Origin: Gnetum montanum
Lineage: Eukaryota > Streptophyta > Gnetopsida > Gnetales > Gnetaceae
NCBI GenBank assembly: GCA_015680685.1
Contig: MNCI01036287.1
Location: forward strand, 3,767 to 67,766
Length of the DNA: 64,000 nt
Reading direction: 5' to 3'
In this document: positions 35,875-48,460 of the stretch, in pieces
Position numbering within the stretch: position 1 is the stretch's first letter
How the letters are laid out: each line of letters starts with the position of its first letter
Position numbers and translations under genes: made by a program
Notes under the pieces: generated by a model
Told to the model about the DNA's origin: nothing
What the model saw: only the letters and a program-made list of their open reading frames with translations
Database searches by the model: none

Positions 35875-36829
35875 ATGTTGTAGGTAATTGGGATGTAGGT
35901 ATCACGTGTACATGCGGTGACATAGGCATAGGAATACAATGGGGTGGATTAGGTAATTGCACCTGCTAGGGGATGATCTATGAGGGACCTTCGCTTGGAA
36001 GTATAGTCAGAGAGAGAAAATGTAAACACGGTGAATGCAGGACTTGATTGGTATTGGATAATGTCAGAGGCATGGTAACCATGAATAATGGATTTACGCA
36101 AGATGTCGTGGAGGGAGGGGCCATGGTGAAATTAGCATGACTGCCTCCTTCAGAGTGAGATTCTAGATTTTCATATTCGTCGTGAAGCATTTCATCACAG
36201 AACAAGACCTCTAGTTGTTCTGGCGATGTCTTTGCCATCAACATTTGATCTAGAATCCAATTTTGTTGATCTGTTAGGGGCACAGTGGCATTCGGTGAAG
36301 GAATAAATTCCTTCCCATTGCAGTACATGAACTCGTACTCTCATTTTTCCTTGAGCTCTTGTGGATACATGGGCAGGTTTGCCACTAGCTTAGCACAGAG
36401 GAAATTGTAGTGTTCCTTATGCTGAGTGTGTCCTTCAAGCTCTTTGTTTTGAAGCCTAAGGGAGTGGTGGGGTCGTATCAGACTAGTTGGTGGCTCAACC
36501 ACTAGAAGTATGACTTGCATGATGTAGGGATTCTCAAGGCTGGCAGTGTCAATAGCTGTGGTTGATGTAACCATTTTTTACGTGATTTGGAGATAATGAC
36601 GATAAAAGTAGAGATCGGAAGGACAAAGGCGAACTAAGATAATAATCAGGGATTTCTATCTTGTAGGATTCCAAAGGAATTGTTGAAGTGACCGATCTGC
36701 ACCACACAATTTCGTAAACAACCTCGGAGGTATTACGTTTACGTTGATTGACAATGGGTACAGATAGCTTACAAGACTACCCGTAAAATGCAGAACGGAT
36801 ATAAAGGCCCTCCTTCTAGTACTAAAAAC
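35875..36829 (-). pseudogene. Leader and truncated gag start downstream of nested 3' LTR
   Basis: gag ATG at 36,574. The first part of gag (open pieces 36,574-36,341 and 36,328-35,978) parallels 52,811-52,112, including 'LQNKELEGHTQHKEHYNFLC' and 'NGKEFIPSPNATVPLTDQQ'. It ends abruptly at 35,875. A leader hairpin is at 36,668-36,680 and a PBS-like site follows the LTR. Its presence after an LTR that also has a polypurine tract upstream means this LTR was shared by two tandem copies. Confidence 0.75.
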
Positions 36830-38240
36830 TATAACACCAGAAAATGTCGATTGTTGGAAATATTGAACAAAAGTCTGCGTACATAGTTTTAACCCTGGAT
36901 CCGTGCAAGGACTATGCTGGAGAGAAAATGAATCTGAGGTGCCCTGAATGGTCTTGTTAATCAGACAGGGACTTACTTGATCAGTAAAAAATTTTGTGAT
37001 ATTTGGATAATAAAATGATGGATCTTTACAGGAAGATATGATATCATTAACTTAGCAGGTAATTGAAAATGATGAAATAGATTTAAGACAATTTGCAAGA
37101 TTTACGACATATAGATTAGGCACAAGAGATCAGATTTAGGATGTGGGTAATCCTGAGATCTGGGATTCACCTCATGAAAAAAATATATTGAATATAACTA
37201 TTACAAGTAGACTTTGATCTAGGCGAAGCACGTGCCAATAACAAGAAAAAATTTTCAAAGATGAAGCAAGAAAAGGTCGATCTACCTTGTTCTAGTGGTA
37301 TACAAGGGAGCTGGTCCGAAGCAGAATGTCTGCCAACCTGCTATTCCTGACTAGAGATTCTTACCAATTGCCTTCTGTGTTCTTGCGATTACTAATCCTT
37401 CTTGTTTTCTTGTCAAAAGCTATCAATGGTTATCAATAGAAGGGCAAAAGAAATTACTCATAGAGAAAATTTGTTCAATATTTGGAGAAATTTCTTGCCT
37501 CTCCTTTGCTTTATCAGTTGGGGCATTTATAATATTAAAGTCAAGAGAAAGATGCAGTTTAGATGACACGTGTCTTGAATTTGGAAAATGTCATTGACTT
37601 AATGTGGTGATTGTTGAGGTTTGTGGTGTCACAACACCTTACGCTCTAAAGCGTAACACGGTGTAAACTGCTCTTGTTTGAGCTTCGGTGATAGGTGATT
37701 TCTTGATTACACTACAATATGCCAGAGAGCGTATTGTGTCACATGGACTGCTAATGCTTGTATTATGCCATTTCTATCTATGCTTGTATTACACTGCACC
37801 ATGCTAAATTACGTTGTACCACACTAGATTATGCTGCACCATGCCATATTATGCTTCATAGTGTAATTTAGCATAAAATAGTACACTTACAAAAAATCAA
37901 AGTGTTGCTAAAGGTTTTTGGGCATTTTCCATCCTTGATGTTGTGGCAGATTGGTTTCTGACATTACATTGCATTACGCCATGTTGCGTAATGTAGTGTA
38001 AGATGCCAAAAAACTAAGGTTCTCGAAACATAGAAAATTTGAAAGGTCGAAAACTTGCCACTGTGCACCTGTCGTTTTGCTCTATCTTCTGGAATTCATT
38101 TGTGCTATGCCACACAACATGGTAAGATAGGATTTTAATCTAAAAGGGAACTTACTATGCCACGCTTTGTTGTGACCCTTTTCCTGAATCACCAGCTTTT
38201 TGCTGATCCGTCGAGGCCTTGAAAATTTCACGGTGTTTCA
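36830..38240 (-). repeat. 3' (shared) LTR of nested Tat element
   Basis: On the minus strand it starts TGAAACACCGTGAAAA at 38,240 and ends near GTGTTATA at 36,830. It is preceded by a polypurine tract and followed by a PBS-like site. A TATA-like TTATAAATGCCCC lies near 37,525. U3 contains the dyad TTACGCTCTAAAGCGTAA (37,638-37,655). Confidence 0.8.
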
Positions 38241-38257
38241 ATGGCCCCTCTTTGTTG
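38241..38257 (-). other. Polypurine tract of nested Tat element
   Basis: Minus strand AACAAAGAGGGGCCAT directly before TGAAACACC. The outer element has GACAAAGAGGGGCCAA before its 3' LTR at 63,597. Confidence 0.75.
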
Positions 38258-39467
38258 ACGTTTAGAGGGCCTGCCCACGACAAAAAAAAACAAAACACCG
38301 GAAAGGTAAAGGTATCAATAGGGTCTGTCAGAGACTGCTCAAATGTCGTTCTATCAAACTTAGAAGTGTGAGTATGGAGGGCCGTAGGGTATATGAGGGA
38401 TCTTACAGGAGTTAGAGATGGAAGGTTTGGGGAAGACTTAAATACATGAACATGGAGCTTTTCTGAACAAGTCATTACGTCCTTTCGCTAATGTGTTTGT
38501 GAAAGGTTACGTTAGCATATTGCATATGGTGGGGCTTGCAAGGATGAGTTTTGTTACGGTTGCATGGCCTAGATGAGTTATTTTACATCCATTTCACCAA
38601 GTGTTACCCCTTGCGCTTTGTTTTTTTCTTGAAAAAAGTGCAGATTGCATCCCACAAGGTGAGCTGCGTTATGCCTGTTCATGGACATGATGATGCAAAA
38701 GAATTGACTTAATGCTCACATTCTGTACAAGCAGAGATGAAGGTAAGGATGATTGTAAGGATAAGGAAAGAGGAAAATAAAGTAAAGCATCAGATGAAGG
38801 GAGAGGTAGGGTTTGCACTTCTAAGTAGCTAGACTAGTCTGAGCAGCCATCTCAGAATGCCATAACACCTCACCTTCCAATGAAAGTGTTCTCGATCAAC
38901 GCTGTCGTAACAAGTAACCTACCAAACATAACAAAGAATAGAGAGTTAGAAACAAATGTCCTAATCACTAAGGAGGGAGGCTGTTGAAACAAGCGTCATC
39001 CAAAGAGACAAGGAGAGTGTAGACCATTGAAATAGGGACCATAGTAGGGAGTAAGGATGCCAATGTTGATGCCGTGGTTCATAAAGTTGTTGTCGATAGC
39101 CAGATTCATGTTGCTCAAACGACTGTGCAAAGAGCATGTCAGATGAATCTGCTAAGCGATGGCGATGGATGGAGACCACTGAGACCATGGATGGCCATGG
39201 TTTCTTCATGGCCCCAAGTGGTGAAGTTGATCCTAGGAGTTACAGCTATAGAGTGGTCATCATAGCAACATCTCTGAGGGGTCAGTAGTATGCCTTTCGG
39301 CATGTCCAAGGAATCAACAGAATGCCGATAGGGAAATGATGTTGCGTCTGTCCCAACGCCTTGCCCATTCCATCTGGTAGGGATGTTGTGCAAGAATGAT
39401 CATGCTTGCTTGCTTCATGGATTTCCTATTGATAGATTCTAGTTTTGGGTCTTGGTTGATCATTATG
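38258..39467. other. Noncoding 3' region of nested Tat element
   Basis: Lies between array B and the polypurine tract. No domain is recognised on either strand. The open frames at 38,155-38,475 and 38,961-39,393 are not conserved in the corresponding region of the outer element (62,600-63,583). Confidence 0.5.
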
Positions 39468-39797
39468 GCTGGTTTTAATTCTCAGCAGACCGTGGTCTCA
39501 GTTTAACGTCTGGGTGGACTGAAATCTGCTAGTTTCACATTGTAGTGGATGGTGGAAGGGCTAGTTTATGGTCCTAGCAGACCATGCTATGGGTGTCAAT
39601 TTTATGTCATGACCCAGGGAAAATTCTATGCTGGTTTAGCGTCACAGCAGATCTGTGCTTACCTTGCTAGTTTCTCGTTATGGAGGACGGTCAGAAACTT
39701 TGCCAATTTAGCATCTTAGCGGATGCATGCAAAGAATGTCAATTTTACGTCATAGCAGATGTTTACAACTTTGCTAGTTTTACATTGTAGTAGAAGT
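39468..39797 (-). repeat. Tandem array B of nested Tat element
   Basis: Nine or ten diverged units of about 24 bases at roughly 30-35 base spacing, on the minus strand resembling TCTGCTATGACG followed by TAAAACTAGCA. The same array sits between integrase and polypurine tract in the outer element (62,332-62,597). Confidence 0.8.
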
Positions 39798-39839
39798 TTG
39801 TTACCTGAGTTTGAGCTGAGTCAATGTTCAGATGTAATA

Positions 39840-41100
39840 CTACTTTAGATACAGATGATTCACTGGATTTGGTAGTTCGTTGCCATCGGTATTTGCTAAC
39901 TTGAATTCTCTATTGCCGTATGCATCGATGACCAGGAAAGGGCCTTCCCAGTTTGCAGAGAACTTTTCTACTGGTTCATGAATGACCTTGAGAACTAATT
40001 CTTCTTGCTCGATTGGTCATTGATGCAGGTTGTGCTGATGCTTCTGTCTTTGTTTATCTTGATATCTTTCGATGGTGTCGAGCGTTTGGATGCGTTTGTC
40101 CTCCATTCAATCTAAATTTACGATTCTAGACTCATTGTGTTGAGTCTCATTTATAACCTTGGATAGGACCATCCACAATGAGAGAACCTATAATTCCAAG
40201 GGCAACACTGCTTCGGACCCATAGACCAGGCTATAGGGCGTCCTATCTGTAACTATTCTGCAGGTCATACGATATGCCCATAGCATGTAGAGGATTTTTT
40301 CATGCCACCATTTTTTATTGTTGCTGAGCATATTTTTAAGCAGATTGATGATTACCTTGTTTGTTGCTTCTACTTGACCATTTTCTTGTGGGTAATATGG
40401 TGAAGAAAAGGATTACTTGATACCAAGATTATTGTAAAAAGATTTGGTTTCTGTGCTACTAAATTGTGGTCCATTGTTAGTCACAATAGTCATAGGGAGT
40501 TCAAATTTGGTTACAATATTGTCTAAGATGAAATGGAAAACCTGTTGAGATGTAATCTTTCATAGGGGCATAGCCTCAACCCACTTTGTAAAATATTCGG
40601 TGGTGGTAATAATGAAGCTATGTCCTACAGAAGATTTAGGCGCGATGGGACCTATGATGTCCAGTCCCCATCATTGGAATGGCCAAGTAATCTAGGTAGT
40701 GTGTAACTCAGTTGGTGACACATGTATTAGATTTGTGTAATGCTGGCATGTGTCACACATCTTAATCTTGGCAAGGTAGTCTTTTTCCATGTACGGCCAA
40801 TAGTACCCTAGGCATCTAATTTTAGCGATCATCGCTCGAAGGGCTACGTGTCCTCTGCACAGCCCTTGATGAACGTCGTTAATTATTTGTTGTGCTTGGT
40901 TACTATTAACGCAAGTAAGCAATAACCCATCGAAAGAGCATCTACAGAGAGTACTATCTCCAAGGATGACGTATTGCCTAGCACGCTTGCGCACTACATC
41001 CTTTTGCGCATGTGTTAGCTCGTGCGGTGGTTCACCATTTAGAAGGTAAGTTTTAATGTTATCATACCATTCTAACGTTCCTTCCACGTTTAATGAAGAA
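39840..41100 (-). pseudogene. Integrase of nested Tat element
   Basis: The zinc finger lies in the frame ending at 40,692: 'VHQGLCRGHVALRAMIAKI', 'YYWPYMEKD' and 'CDTCQHY'. Core: 'LDIIGPI' (first catalytic Asp), 'EYFTKWVEAMPL' and 'MTIVTNNGPQF', where the second Asp is Asn. The 'SPYYPQENGQVEATNK' segment retains the Glu. The C-terminal part has 'KFSANWEGPFLV' and 'NPVNHLYLK' (about 39,900-39,850). Several stops are present. It would insert the cDNA into chromosomal DNA. Confidence 0.8.
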
Positions 41101-41669
41101 ATATGCACTACTTGAATAATAGGCTCTATATATTCTATCATTAAAGTGGGCCAAGTGGCAAACATCTGTGGTGGCACGCTTAGTGCCAGTGTTGCCAGTG
41201 CATCGGCAACAATGTTTTCATTGCACGACACGTGTTGGGCATCGGTTGTCACGAATTGTTTCAGGAGATCTTTAGCCATATTGCAGTAGGGCTGTAGGGC
41301 ATAGAATCCTATGATTTGATTGATAACGAGCATCGAATCACCTCAGATTGCCAGGTGTTGAACTTTAAGTTCTTTGGCTATCAACAATCCTCTGAGGAGC
41401 CCCTCATACTCTGCCATGTTGTTCGTACAAGGGAAGGTTAGGCGATAAGTCAATGGACGCACATCCTTAGGAGAAAATGCAATAACCGTGGTAGCACTGC
41501 TACCTCTAGTGGTTGAAGCTCCATCGAAGTATAACGTTGCTTCAAGGCCTGTTGACACAGGGCTTAAACTGTGTACATGTTCATCCAGGAATTCTGGCTC
41601 TATTGTAGCTTGATTGCTAATCGGTGATGTTGCTAATTGGTCAGCTATGGCCTGGCCTTTGGTGGACAA
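41101..41669 (-). pseudogene. Archaeal-type RNase H (aRH) of nested Tat element
   Basis: A second RNase H after the ordinary one, diagnostic for the Tat lineage. Motifs: 'LYFDGAS' (first Asp), 'NNMAEYEGLLRGL' (Glu), 'GDSMLVINQIIGFY' (Asp) and 'NIVADALATLAL' (last Asp). All four acidic positions are kept. One Trp codon has become TGA just before GDS (about 41,340), which separates the open frames at 41,669-41,343 and 41,333-40,692. Confidence 0.85.
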
Positions 41670-41679
41670 CTGGCCAACA

Positions 41680-42130
41680 TAATGTAAATCAAATTCCGCT
41701 GTAATAGCCTTCTAGCAAGCTATTATACTACTTTCATACAAGTTATTCGAGATAGCTTACAGAACATTATTTTTGCAAGTGATATTGACCTAACTACGGA
41801 AGAGATAATGCCTACATTTTTTTAGTGCAAAAAACAATGCCAAACAGTTATGCTCCACCTCATTGTACCTTATCTTGTACACAAATAGAGCATGACTGAG
41901 GTAATAGATAGAAGCTTCTGACCCATTGTTTCTCTTTTGACAAAGTAGCATAGCTATAGACACATCTGAGTTTGCTAGATAGATGTAAAAAGGCTGATCC
42001 CTTTGTGGCAGGAAAACCATTGGTAAATTTTGTAGCTCCTTTTTTAAGTTGTCAAATGCACGCTGGCAGTCATCGGTCCATTCGAAATTAACATCCTTCT
42101 TTAGGAGATGTTGCATGGGGTGTAATTTAT
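41680..42130 (-). pseudogene. RNase H of nested Tat element
   Basis: The open frame 42,116-41,790 begins 'MQHLLKKDVNFEWTDDCQRA' and carries 'PFYIYLANSDVSIAMLLCQK', 'YYLSHAL', 'YNEVEHNCLALFFALKKCRH'. This is the standard gypsy RNase H immediately after RT. It would remove the RNA strand during reverse transcription. Confidence 0.8.
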
Positions 42131-43280
42131 CTATTAACTTTGAAATGAACCACCTGATAAATTAAAGCCTGCCTTGTAACCCATGTAGTTCCTTGAGGTT
42201 TGTAGATGGCGTTAAATCAATGATGGCTTTAACCTTGTTGGGGTTGACTCGAATGCCAGTCTCTGATACCAAAAACACCAACATGCATATGGTTTTGACT
42301 CCGAATATGCATTTCTTTGGGTTGAGCCGTAAGTCATGTTCAAGACATCGTTTAAGAAATAACTCTAGGTCTTCTGAATGATCTTCTAACTTTATAGATT
42401 TAACAGCTATGTCATCCATGTAGTCATTCAATCTCCCTAAGAGGTAGTCGCTAAAGATGTATGTCATGGCTTGTTGATATGTTGCTCCAGTGTTTTTTAG
42501 TCCAAAAGGAATCATGGTGTAATAGAAGGTTCCCCAGGGTGTCATGAATGTCGTAGTCAATTGATGTTCTAGATTAATACGAATTTGATTATAGCCTGAA
42601 AAGCTGTCCATAAAAGATAGGAGCATGTGGCTAGCTATTGTGTCAATCAATTGGTCGATACTAGGTAACGAGAAATTGTCCTTAATCATAGCTTTGTTCA
42701 AATCCCAGAAGTCTATGTAGATGCATATACCTCTCATTTTCTTAGAGACAACTACTATGTTGGACACCCAGTCTAAGTAATCGAGCACGCGAATGAAACC
42801 AGCCTGATACAACTTGGTGATTTCATTACGCACTACTAGCATAATTTCCTACTTAATCTTTCGTGCCTTCTGTCTAATTGGTTTGATGCGTGGATCTAAG
42901 ATTATGTTGTGCTGTATTAATCTCAGGTTTAAACCTGGCATGTCTTCATATGACCACGAAAATATAGTAGCATTGTTTTGGAGAACTCATCTTATGTCAC
43001 TTTGAATATGTTGGTCTAGGAGAGAACTAACCCTAAGAGTTTTATTTCCACCTTTGTGCGTAACCACAGGGACCTTGCTGAGAGGGTCCTCGGTTACATC
43101 ACTAGCCTTCAGGTCAAGTGTTCGGGTCAGATGTTTTGGCCAGTTCGGGGATGTTTCCAATGTTGCTATGGTTATGTCGTAAAGGGAAAGGTTCGTTCCT
43201 ACTAGCGTGTGATTGAACTATCTAATTATCTTCCCATGCGGCCCTGTTAAGGCTAAGGATGCGGATAAAGCTACATCCAT
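42131..43280 (-). pseudogene. Reverse transcriptase of nested Tat element
   Basis: Begins at an ATG (43,280; Met-Asp-Val-Ala-Leu-Ser) with an in-frame stop just upstream. The same start context is found in the outer copy. Domains: 'TIFSWSYEDMPGL' linker, 'VSNIVVVSKKMRGICIYIDF' (about 42,770-42,710), 'LLSFMDSFSGYNQI' (42,615), 'TTTFMTPWGTFYYTMIPFGL' and the catalytic 'YMDD' intact at about 42,425. Then 'NPKKCIFGVKT' and 'LHGLQGRL'. The frame 42,842-42,162 is open for 226 codons. Confidence 0.85.
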
Positions 43281-43875
43281 TTATGAATGTCCCTGTAAAA
43301 TTGCCAAAAATGGAAGTTGTTACATTGTCTTTCTACCAATCTGTTGAATGATAAATTTTTGTTTATTTCTGTGTTAGAATTACGTGTCAGAGGAGTTTCC
43401 AGTTTAAGGTCTTAGTGGACTGTTACAAATACGCATAGGTTGTAAAAATAAATGACAAGCTAGGCTTCCTAGATGCTAGCGTATGAAATAGAATGAAAGA
43501 TATAACGTGACGTGTCTAGTGTGTCGAAATAATTGAATTTGAAATTTTGCACAGACAGTAGTTAATGCGACCAGATTATGAGGTGATAAGCTATGTATTA
43601 GTTTAGGGTTGTTTCGGAACGTAACTCATGTGATATCTACGAAATTAATGCCCTGATCTTCGTGCTTCATGTCATACTGACACCAAAATTTTAGGAAAGT
43701 TCCACGTCGATCGAGCAGAAAGAATCAGTTAGTTTCAAGTGCTTTGTTTATAAACTAGTGGTTCATGCTCAAAATAGGTTACCAACATCACAAATTTGGA
43801 TCTAGCTATAGCAAGAAGGAAGCGTAAGTGAAGTGTGAGTAGACAAATTTATGAAGATTTTGTTCAATTGCAGCC
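43281..43875. promoter_or_regulatory. Divergent interval between RT and antisense gene, nested element
   Basis: About 600 bases separate the RT ATG (leftward) from the antisense-gene ATG (rightward). TTTATAAACTAG lies at about 43,747-43,758 in the sense of the antisense gene, followed near its ATG by an acceptor-like TTGTTCAATTGCAG. One array B-like unit is at 43,399-43,421. ATACGC (43,429) and GCGTAT (43,479) echo the TACGC/GCGTA dyads of this element's LTR. Confidence 0.45.
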
Positions 43876-46800
43876 ATGACACCAAAGGTCAAACGAAAGA
43901 ACACCAAGTTGGCCAGGATTGATGAAGTGCAAGAGAGTCTACAGCGGGCTTCACAGGCCAGAGTAGAGACTCGGGAAGTTACTCTGCTCAACCGGTAAAT
44001 CACCATCTACCCCTTTGCACTATTGTCATGTTTGTTATAGTGTCATAGTTGTATTTATGTTGAATACGTATGTTGCATTAGCAGTTAATGTTTGTTTACA
44101 CGAGTTGGGCTATTGCGGATTGATAGACTTTGTATTATTATGAAAGTTTAGGGAGTATGGAGTAATGTTGTGTAGATGTATAGCTGAAAAAAATCTAAGT
44201 ACTATATCCATGCGTGGCGTAATTGGAGTCCTATTTTCTTTTTCTTTTTTATCATTTCTAATAATTATCTAGTATGCTGGGGTAATATGAAGTGTTGCTT
44301 TCATTACCATTGTTAAGGATAGACCCTGAGCTGTTGCAAGGGTTTGGGCAATTTTGGTCATGTGTCTCCAGTGTACTCTATAATTTTCTGAGAATTGTGC
44401 AAACCCTAGTGTAGCGTGATGAATGTTCCTATCTAAATAGTTTGTCTGACAGTAATACATTTTTTATCGTATGGCATTATGCTAAAGCCCATCCTCATCA
44501 TTTTGGACATTGTGGATGTTCTATGTTGCATTCATGTTCCCGTGGCCAATGTTCCTCCTCCTCATGCTCGTATAAAGGAGAAGGTGGTATGGTTTCGAAG
44601 GGGCACGTAGGATTTTTTGTAATTTTTGCTTCATAATTACAATGTAATTGTCTAGTTGCATCTACCAAGCGATGAAGATGCTGCTATTTTAGAGATGCTA
44701 TTGGTCGGTTCAACACAGAGCATCTTGGCATTTCTGTCAGATGGTGCGATCGAAACTGTGCAGGTGCAAGACCACGAATAGAGCGCTAGGGGTTTGAGGC
44801 ATTTGAGCTGGATTTGGGAGATTCCTAGGTTTAACTGCTACCATGCCTATAACACTTTTTTCGTGGCTCATCATCTCACAACCTACTTTCAGAATCCACC
44901 TGGTACTGTGCATTATGCAGGCGGGTAAGCTTTATTTCGCTTCGTAGTATTGTAATGTGCTAACTACTGTTTAAATGCGTGTTGAGCATAAAGGGATTGT
45001 CTATGGTGTATATTTTTCATCAATGAAAGCGGCCTTTGGGTAATAATGATACATTTTCATTGGCCGAAAGGGCTATAGGGGAGTTTACCTTTATCAGCAA
45101 CATACGGGCTACCATCATGAAACAACTGGTGTTCGAGATCCCCAAATAGCCTACCCGTTATGCTGACTTCTTTTCTAGATGCAAGAAACTTGGATGGCTA
45201 GACAGGGAGTGGGCCTTGGACCCTCCCCTTATCGTTATAGATGTGTGAAGGAAAATTCCTCCATTTTCTTTACCTTTCAGGCTTGGTAAGCTTTATCATG
45301 ATGATGAATTATATCAATGTTATCAGTTGGTGTCATCTTACCTATTGTTTTGTGTTAGTAGTTAGGGAATCACAGGAGATTACGATTATGGCCTCTGGTC
45401 CCAAGGCCAATAGTCTCCTCTTTTATTATGGTGACATAAAGGAGACCCAACATTGGCTCGGCCATAGAGCGGCCCCAATTATAGTAACCAATAACATTCA
45501 GGAGGCTGGACTGATGGACCTTTTCTTGGCCATAACCCCTGATGCTACTACAGGCGAAATGTTGAGCCTAGTCAACTCCTTCAGCGAATAATTTGAGCAT
45601 CTCTACATACACGTGCATAATGTGTGCGTAAATTTTGACATTGACGCTCAACTATTTGCTGATCTTTTTGGCATTCCCTCTGATGATTTTCCTATAGATG
45701 AAAAATCTAAGAGGAGTGCTAAGTACCAGCAAGAGATAGAGGAGTGGCTAGGGGTTAAGAAGGAAGTTAAGGGAATCCCTGCTGAAAGGATCATGTTGGA
45801 GGTAGCTCATACTATTTACTCTCTTTTTCGGGCCCAGTCCTTCCCCAAGATGCTCTCGCAAGGAAGATTTCTCACCATCAAGCAGGCCCAAATTATGCAA
45901 GAGGTCCTAGAGGAGGGGACACAATTCAATTGGGCGAGCTATTTTGTCAAAGGCTTGTGCATTGAGATGGTCAGGCTTCACAAGAAGCTTGAGTCCCGTT
46001 TCAAAATGCATTTCACCTTCTTCATAACTTGATTTTGGCATTTTGCCAAATTTTTGGTAGTCTAGAGGAATGGGGTCTAGGTGCAACAAGACTGTAGTCA
46101 GATTTCCAAACCATGGATCTCCCATATCTTCGGCACTATCTGGTCGTAAGACCCTCCTGAAGGGATTGGGGAGTTGCTATCAGTAACCACTAAAATTATG
46201 GTGGCTCCTTAAACACAGGGCCAAGATAGCATGGGTGGGGCACCCCCTTCTTACATTGGCCATGTATCAAGGGGGAAGCATCTGACCATTGAGATAGTGG
46301 ATTCATTAGTGCCTCAGAAAAAGCCTCATTTGACCGAGGAATCTGCCAAGTCAGCGGGTGGCATGGGGAAGAAAATACAAATAAGGTTTCAGAGGAGTAA
46401 TCCTCCAGGTGGTAAGTGGTGAAATATACCAATAGTCATGGTTTATGTAGAGACATAGTTGCATAACGTAATATTCATTAAACAAAAGTGAAATCTTATG
46501 TTAACTAGCTATGTTGCATGACAATGAAGGAAAGGGTTGTGGAACGGTTGACCCATGAAATAGGGGCTATAGTCTTATGACGTAGAGAAGTGGCCTCGGT
46601 TTCAAGAGAGGAGGCTCCAGTCAATAAGGTGAGGAGTGAACAAGCTCCTACACGGGAAGAGGAAGTAGCGGTTGAGGATGCTGAAGTTCTTTTGGCTGGG
46701 ACTAGACAAGGCAAGTGGTTTTTTTACTCGATAAAATTAATTCTTATAGCATAGTAGACTTTAGAAAAATTCTAAAGGTTGTGCTGGTCATCGTAATATC

Positions 46801-48199
46801 TTAGTCATGTCCTTATATGGAATGTATTCTACGTAATAGGTGACTAGAGCGTACAATTGGCAACAGTGACGACTCGATCCTAGGGTGAATTTCCTGATAA
46901 ATTCACCTTCATGGAAGGTGTCATCCAAGACATGATCAGTCGCTTAGAGCGAATTGATCCTAAAGCTGGTACGTTATAGTCATTATGCAAAAATTATTTT
47001 ACCATGGCATTATGCTACCTAATTATGCTAAACTATCATTTTATGCTATTAGGAGCTCGCCTCAGATGGGATCCGTTAGAGTCTATCGATTTAGATGCCA
47101 CTGAACCCCCATCAGAAGTGACCTTCATTCCACACAACATTTATGATGAAATGTGTAAATGTGCTGTACGCTTGACTTGCTCCATATGGGAATTTCAAAG
47201 TGTAAACAAGGACCTTTGAAAGAGGTTGCAAAGGTCAAAGAAGGAGAGGATGGCCCTACGTGATGAGGTTGGGGATTTAAGATCGTGGAATGAATTCCTA
47301 CAAGCCCAGGGAATGGGAAGCAAGGATTGGAGGATAGCTATTGTTGACTATGCCTGTTATTGGAGTGTCATTAGGAATAGTGTCCAAACTAGTCATGAAC
47401 TGGTCAAGCATTGTATGAAAATGGACCTCATAGCTCAGAAGAACCAGGGCTGGAAGGACTTTAGCGTGAGTATCCAAGAGTGGGGGTAGACACAAAAAGA
47501 TCATAAACAGGTCTACAAACAAGAAAGCACTGGATTTCATCAACATTATAGGGACTTTGCTGTTGAGGCTCAGTCCCTTTGGCTATTCCTTAACGTTATT
47601 GGTGCTTCCAAAGCATTTGAGAAGTTCCAGGAACAAGTGACAGTGAGTGCCTCTCCAAAAAGGGAAGTGACTCTTCCTGGAGGTGAGACTATCATCCCTT
47701 CTTTCTTCCCCAAACCACCTCGATGGACTCCCATGGAAAAGGGGAAGGTGAAGGCTAGAACTAATCTAGGGGATGGGGTTTGGTTTGAGCTCACTGAAAA
47801 CAAAATCATGTAACGTCTATGGATTGGCTTAAAACAAGTCCCCTTTACTGCTGATGCCGGATCATCACAGGTTAGTTGCAATATTATTGCTCTTTTGTTA
47901 TACTTAGTTTTAACGACGATGTTAATATGTGTAATGTCTGATCGCAGGAGCAACCTGAGGGGAATCCTCATCAAGGTGAAGCTAACGAGGATCCTCATGA
48001 AGGGGGTTTATAGGAAATAGAGTGTAATGAAGCTAGTCGATGCCATGGTGAAAAACCCCCCACTGAAGAGCTTGACGAAGAGGGCTGCCCTCACGAAGGG
48101 GTTCCTCATGCAAAGGGTGGCCCCTATGAGGATGAGCTCCTTGAAGTAGAAGTTGAACTTGGGGATACAATAGATAGTGGTAACAAGGGAGACATGTAG
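43876..48199 (+). pseudogene. Antisense accessory gene of nested Tat element (multi-exon)
   Basis: Transcribed opposite to its host element. Exon 1 from ATG 43,876 ('MTPKVKRKNTK') ends at a GTAAAT donor (43,995). Later pieces end at GTAAGC (44,935), GTAAGT-like and GTACG donors, and an acceptor TTAGTAGTTAG precedes 45,366. The core (45,490-46,030) has 'MDLFLAITPDA', 'GEMLSLVNSF', 'NVCVNFDIDAQLFADLFGIP' and 'EEGTQFNWASYFVKGLC'. Further conserved exons include 'IRFQRSNPPGG', 'DMISRLERIDPKAG' and a helical end with 'FEKFQEQV', then an acidic tail to the stop at 48,197-48,199. Exon by exon it matches 54,478-57,979. A few in-frame stops suggest it is decayed. The core resembles the accessory ORFs at 2,676 and 18,692. 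Function is unknown. Confidence 0.6.
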
Positions 48200-48460
48200 C
48201 ATGGCTGAATTAGCCTTAGATTTTATTGTGATGTAACGAAACAAGAGATAATATTTTTCTTTTAATGTATTTGACACAGATTTTGATGTTAATTTTTAAG
48301 ATTTTCTTTATTGTTTTCTTTTTATGTAAAGAACAAGTAGGATTGTAGGTTTTGACATTATGGTAAATCATAATTAGTTTTGAGAGTGGTGTTAATGCGG
48401 TTACTAGTTTGAAGCCATTACAGACTACTAAATTGTTCAAATGTAAAGCGTAAATGAAAT

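Noticed and set aside
38155-38475. Separate gene upstream of the nested 3' LTR
   Set aside because: The frame spans the LTR boundary and polypurine tract and has no counterpart in the outer element.
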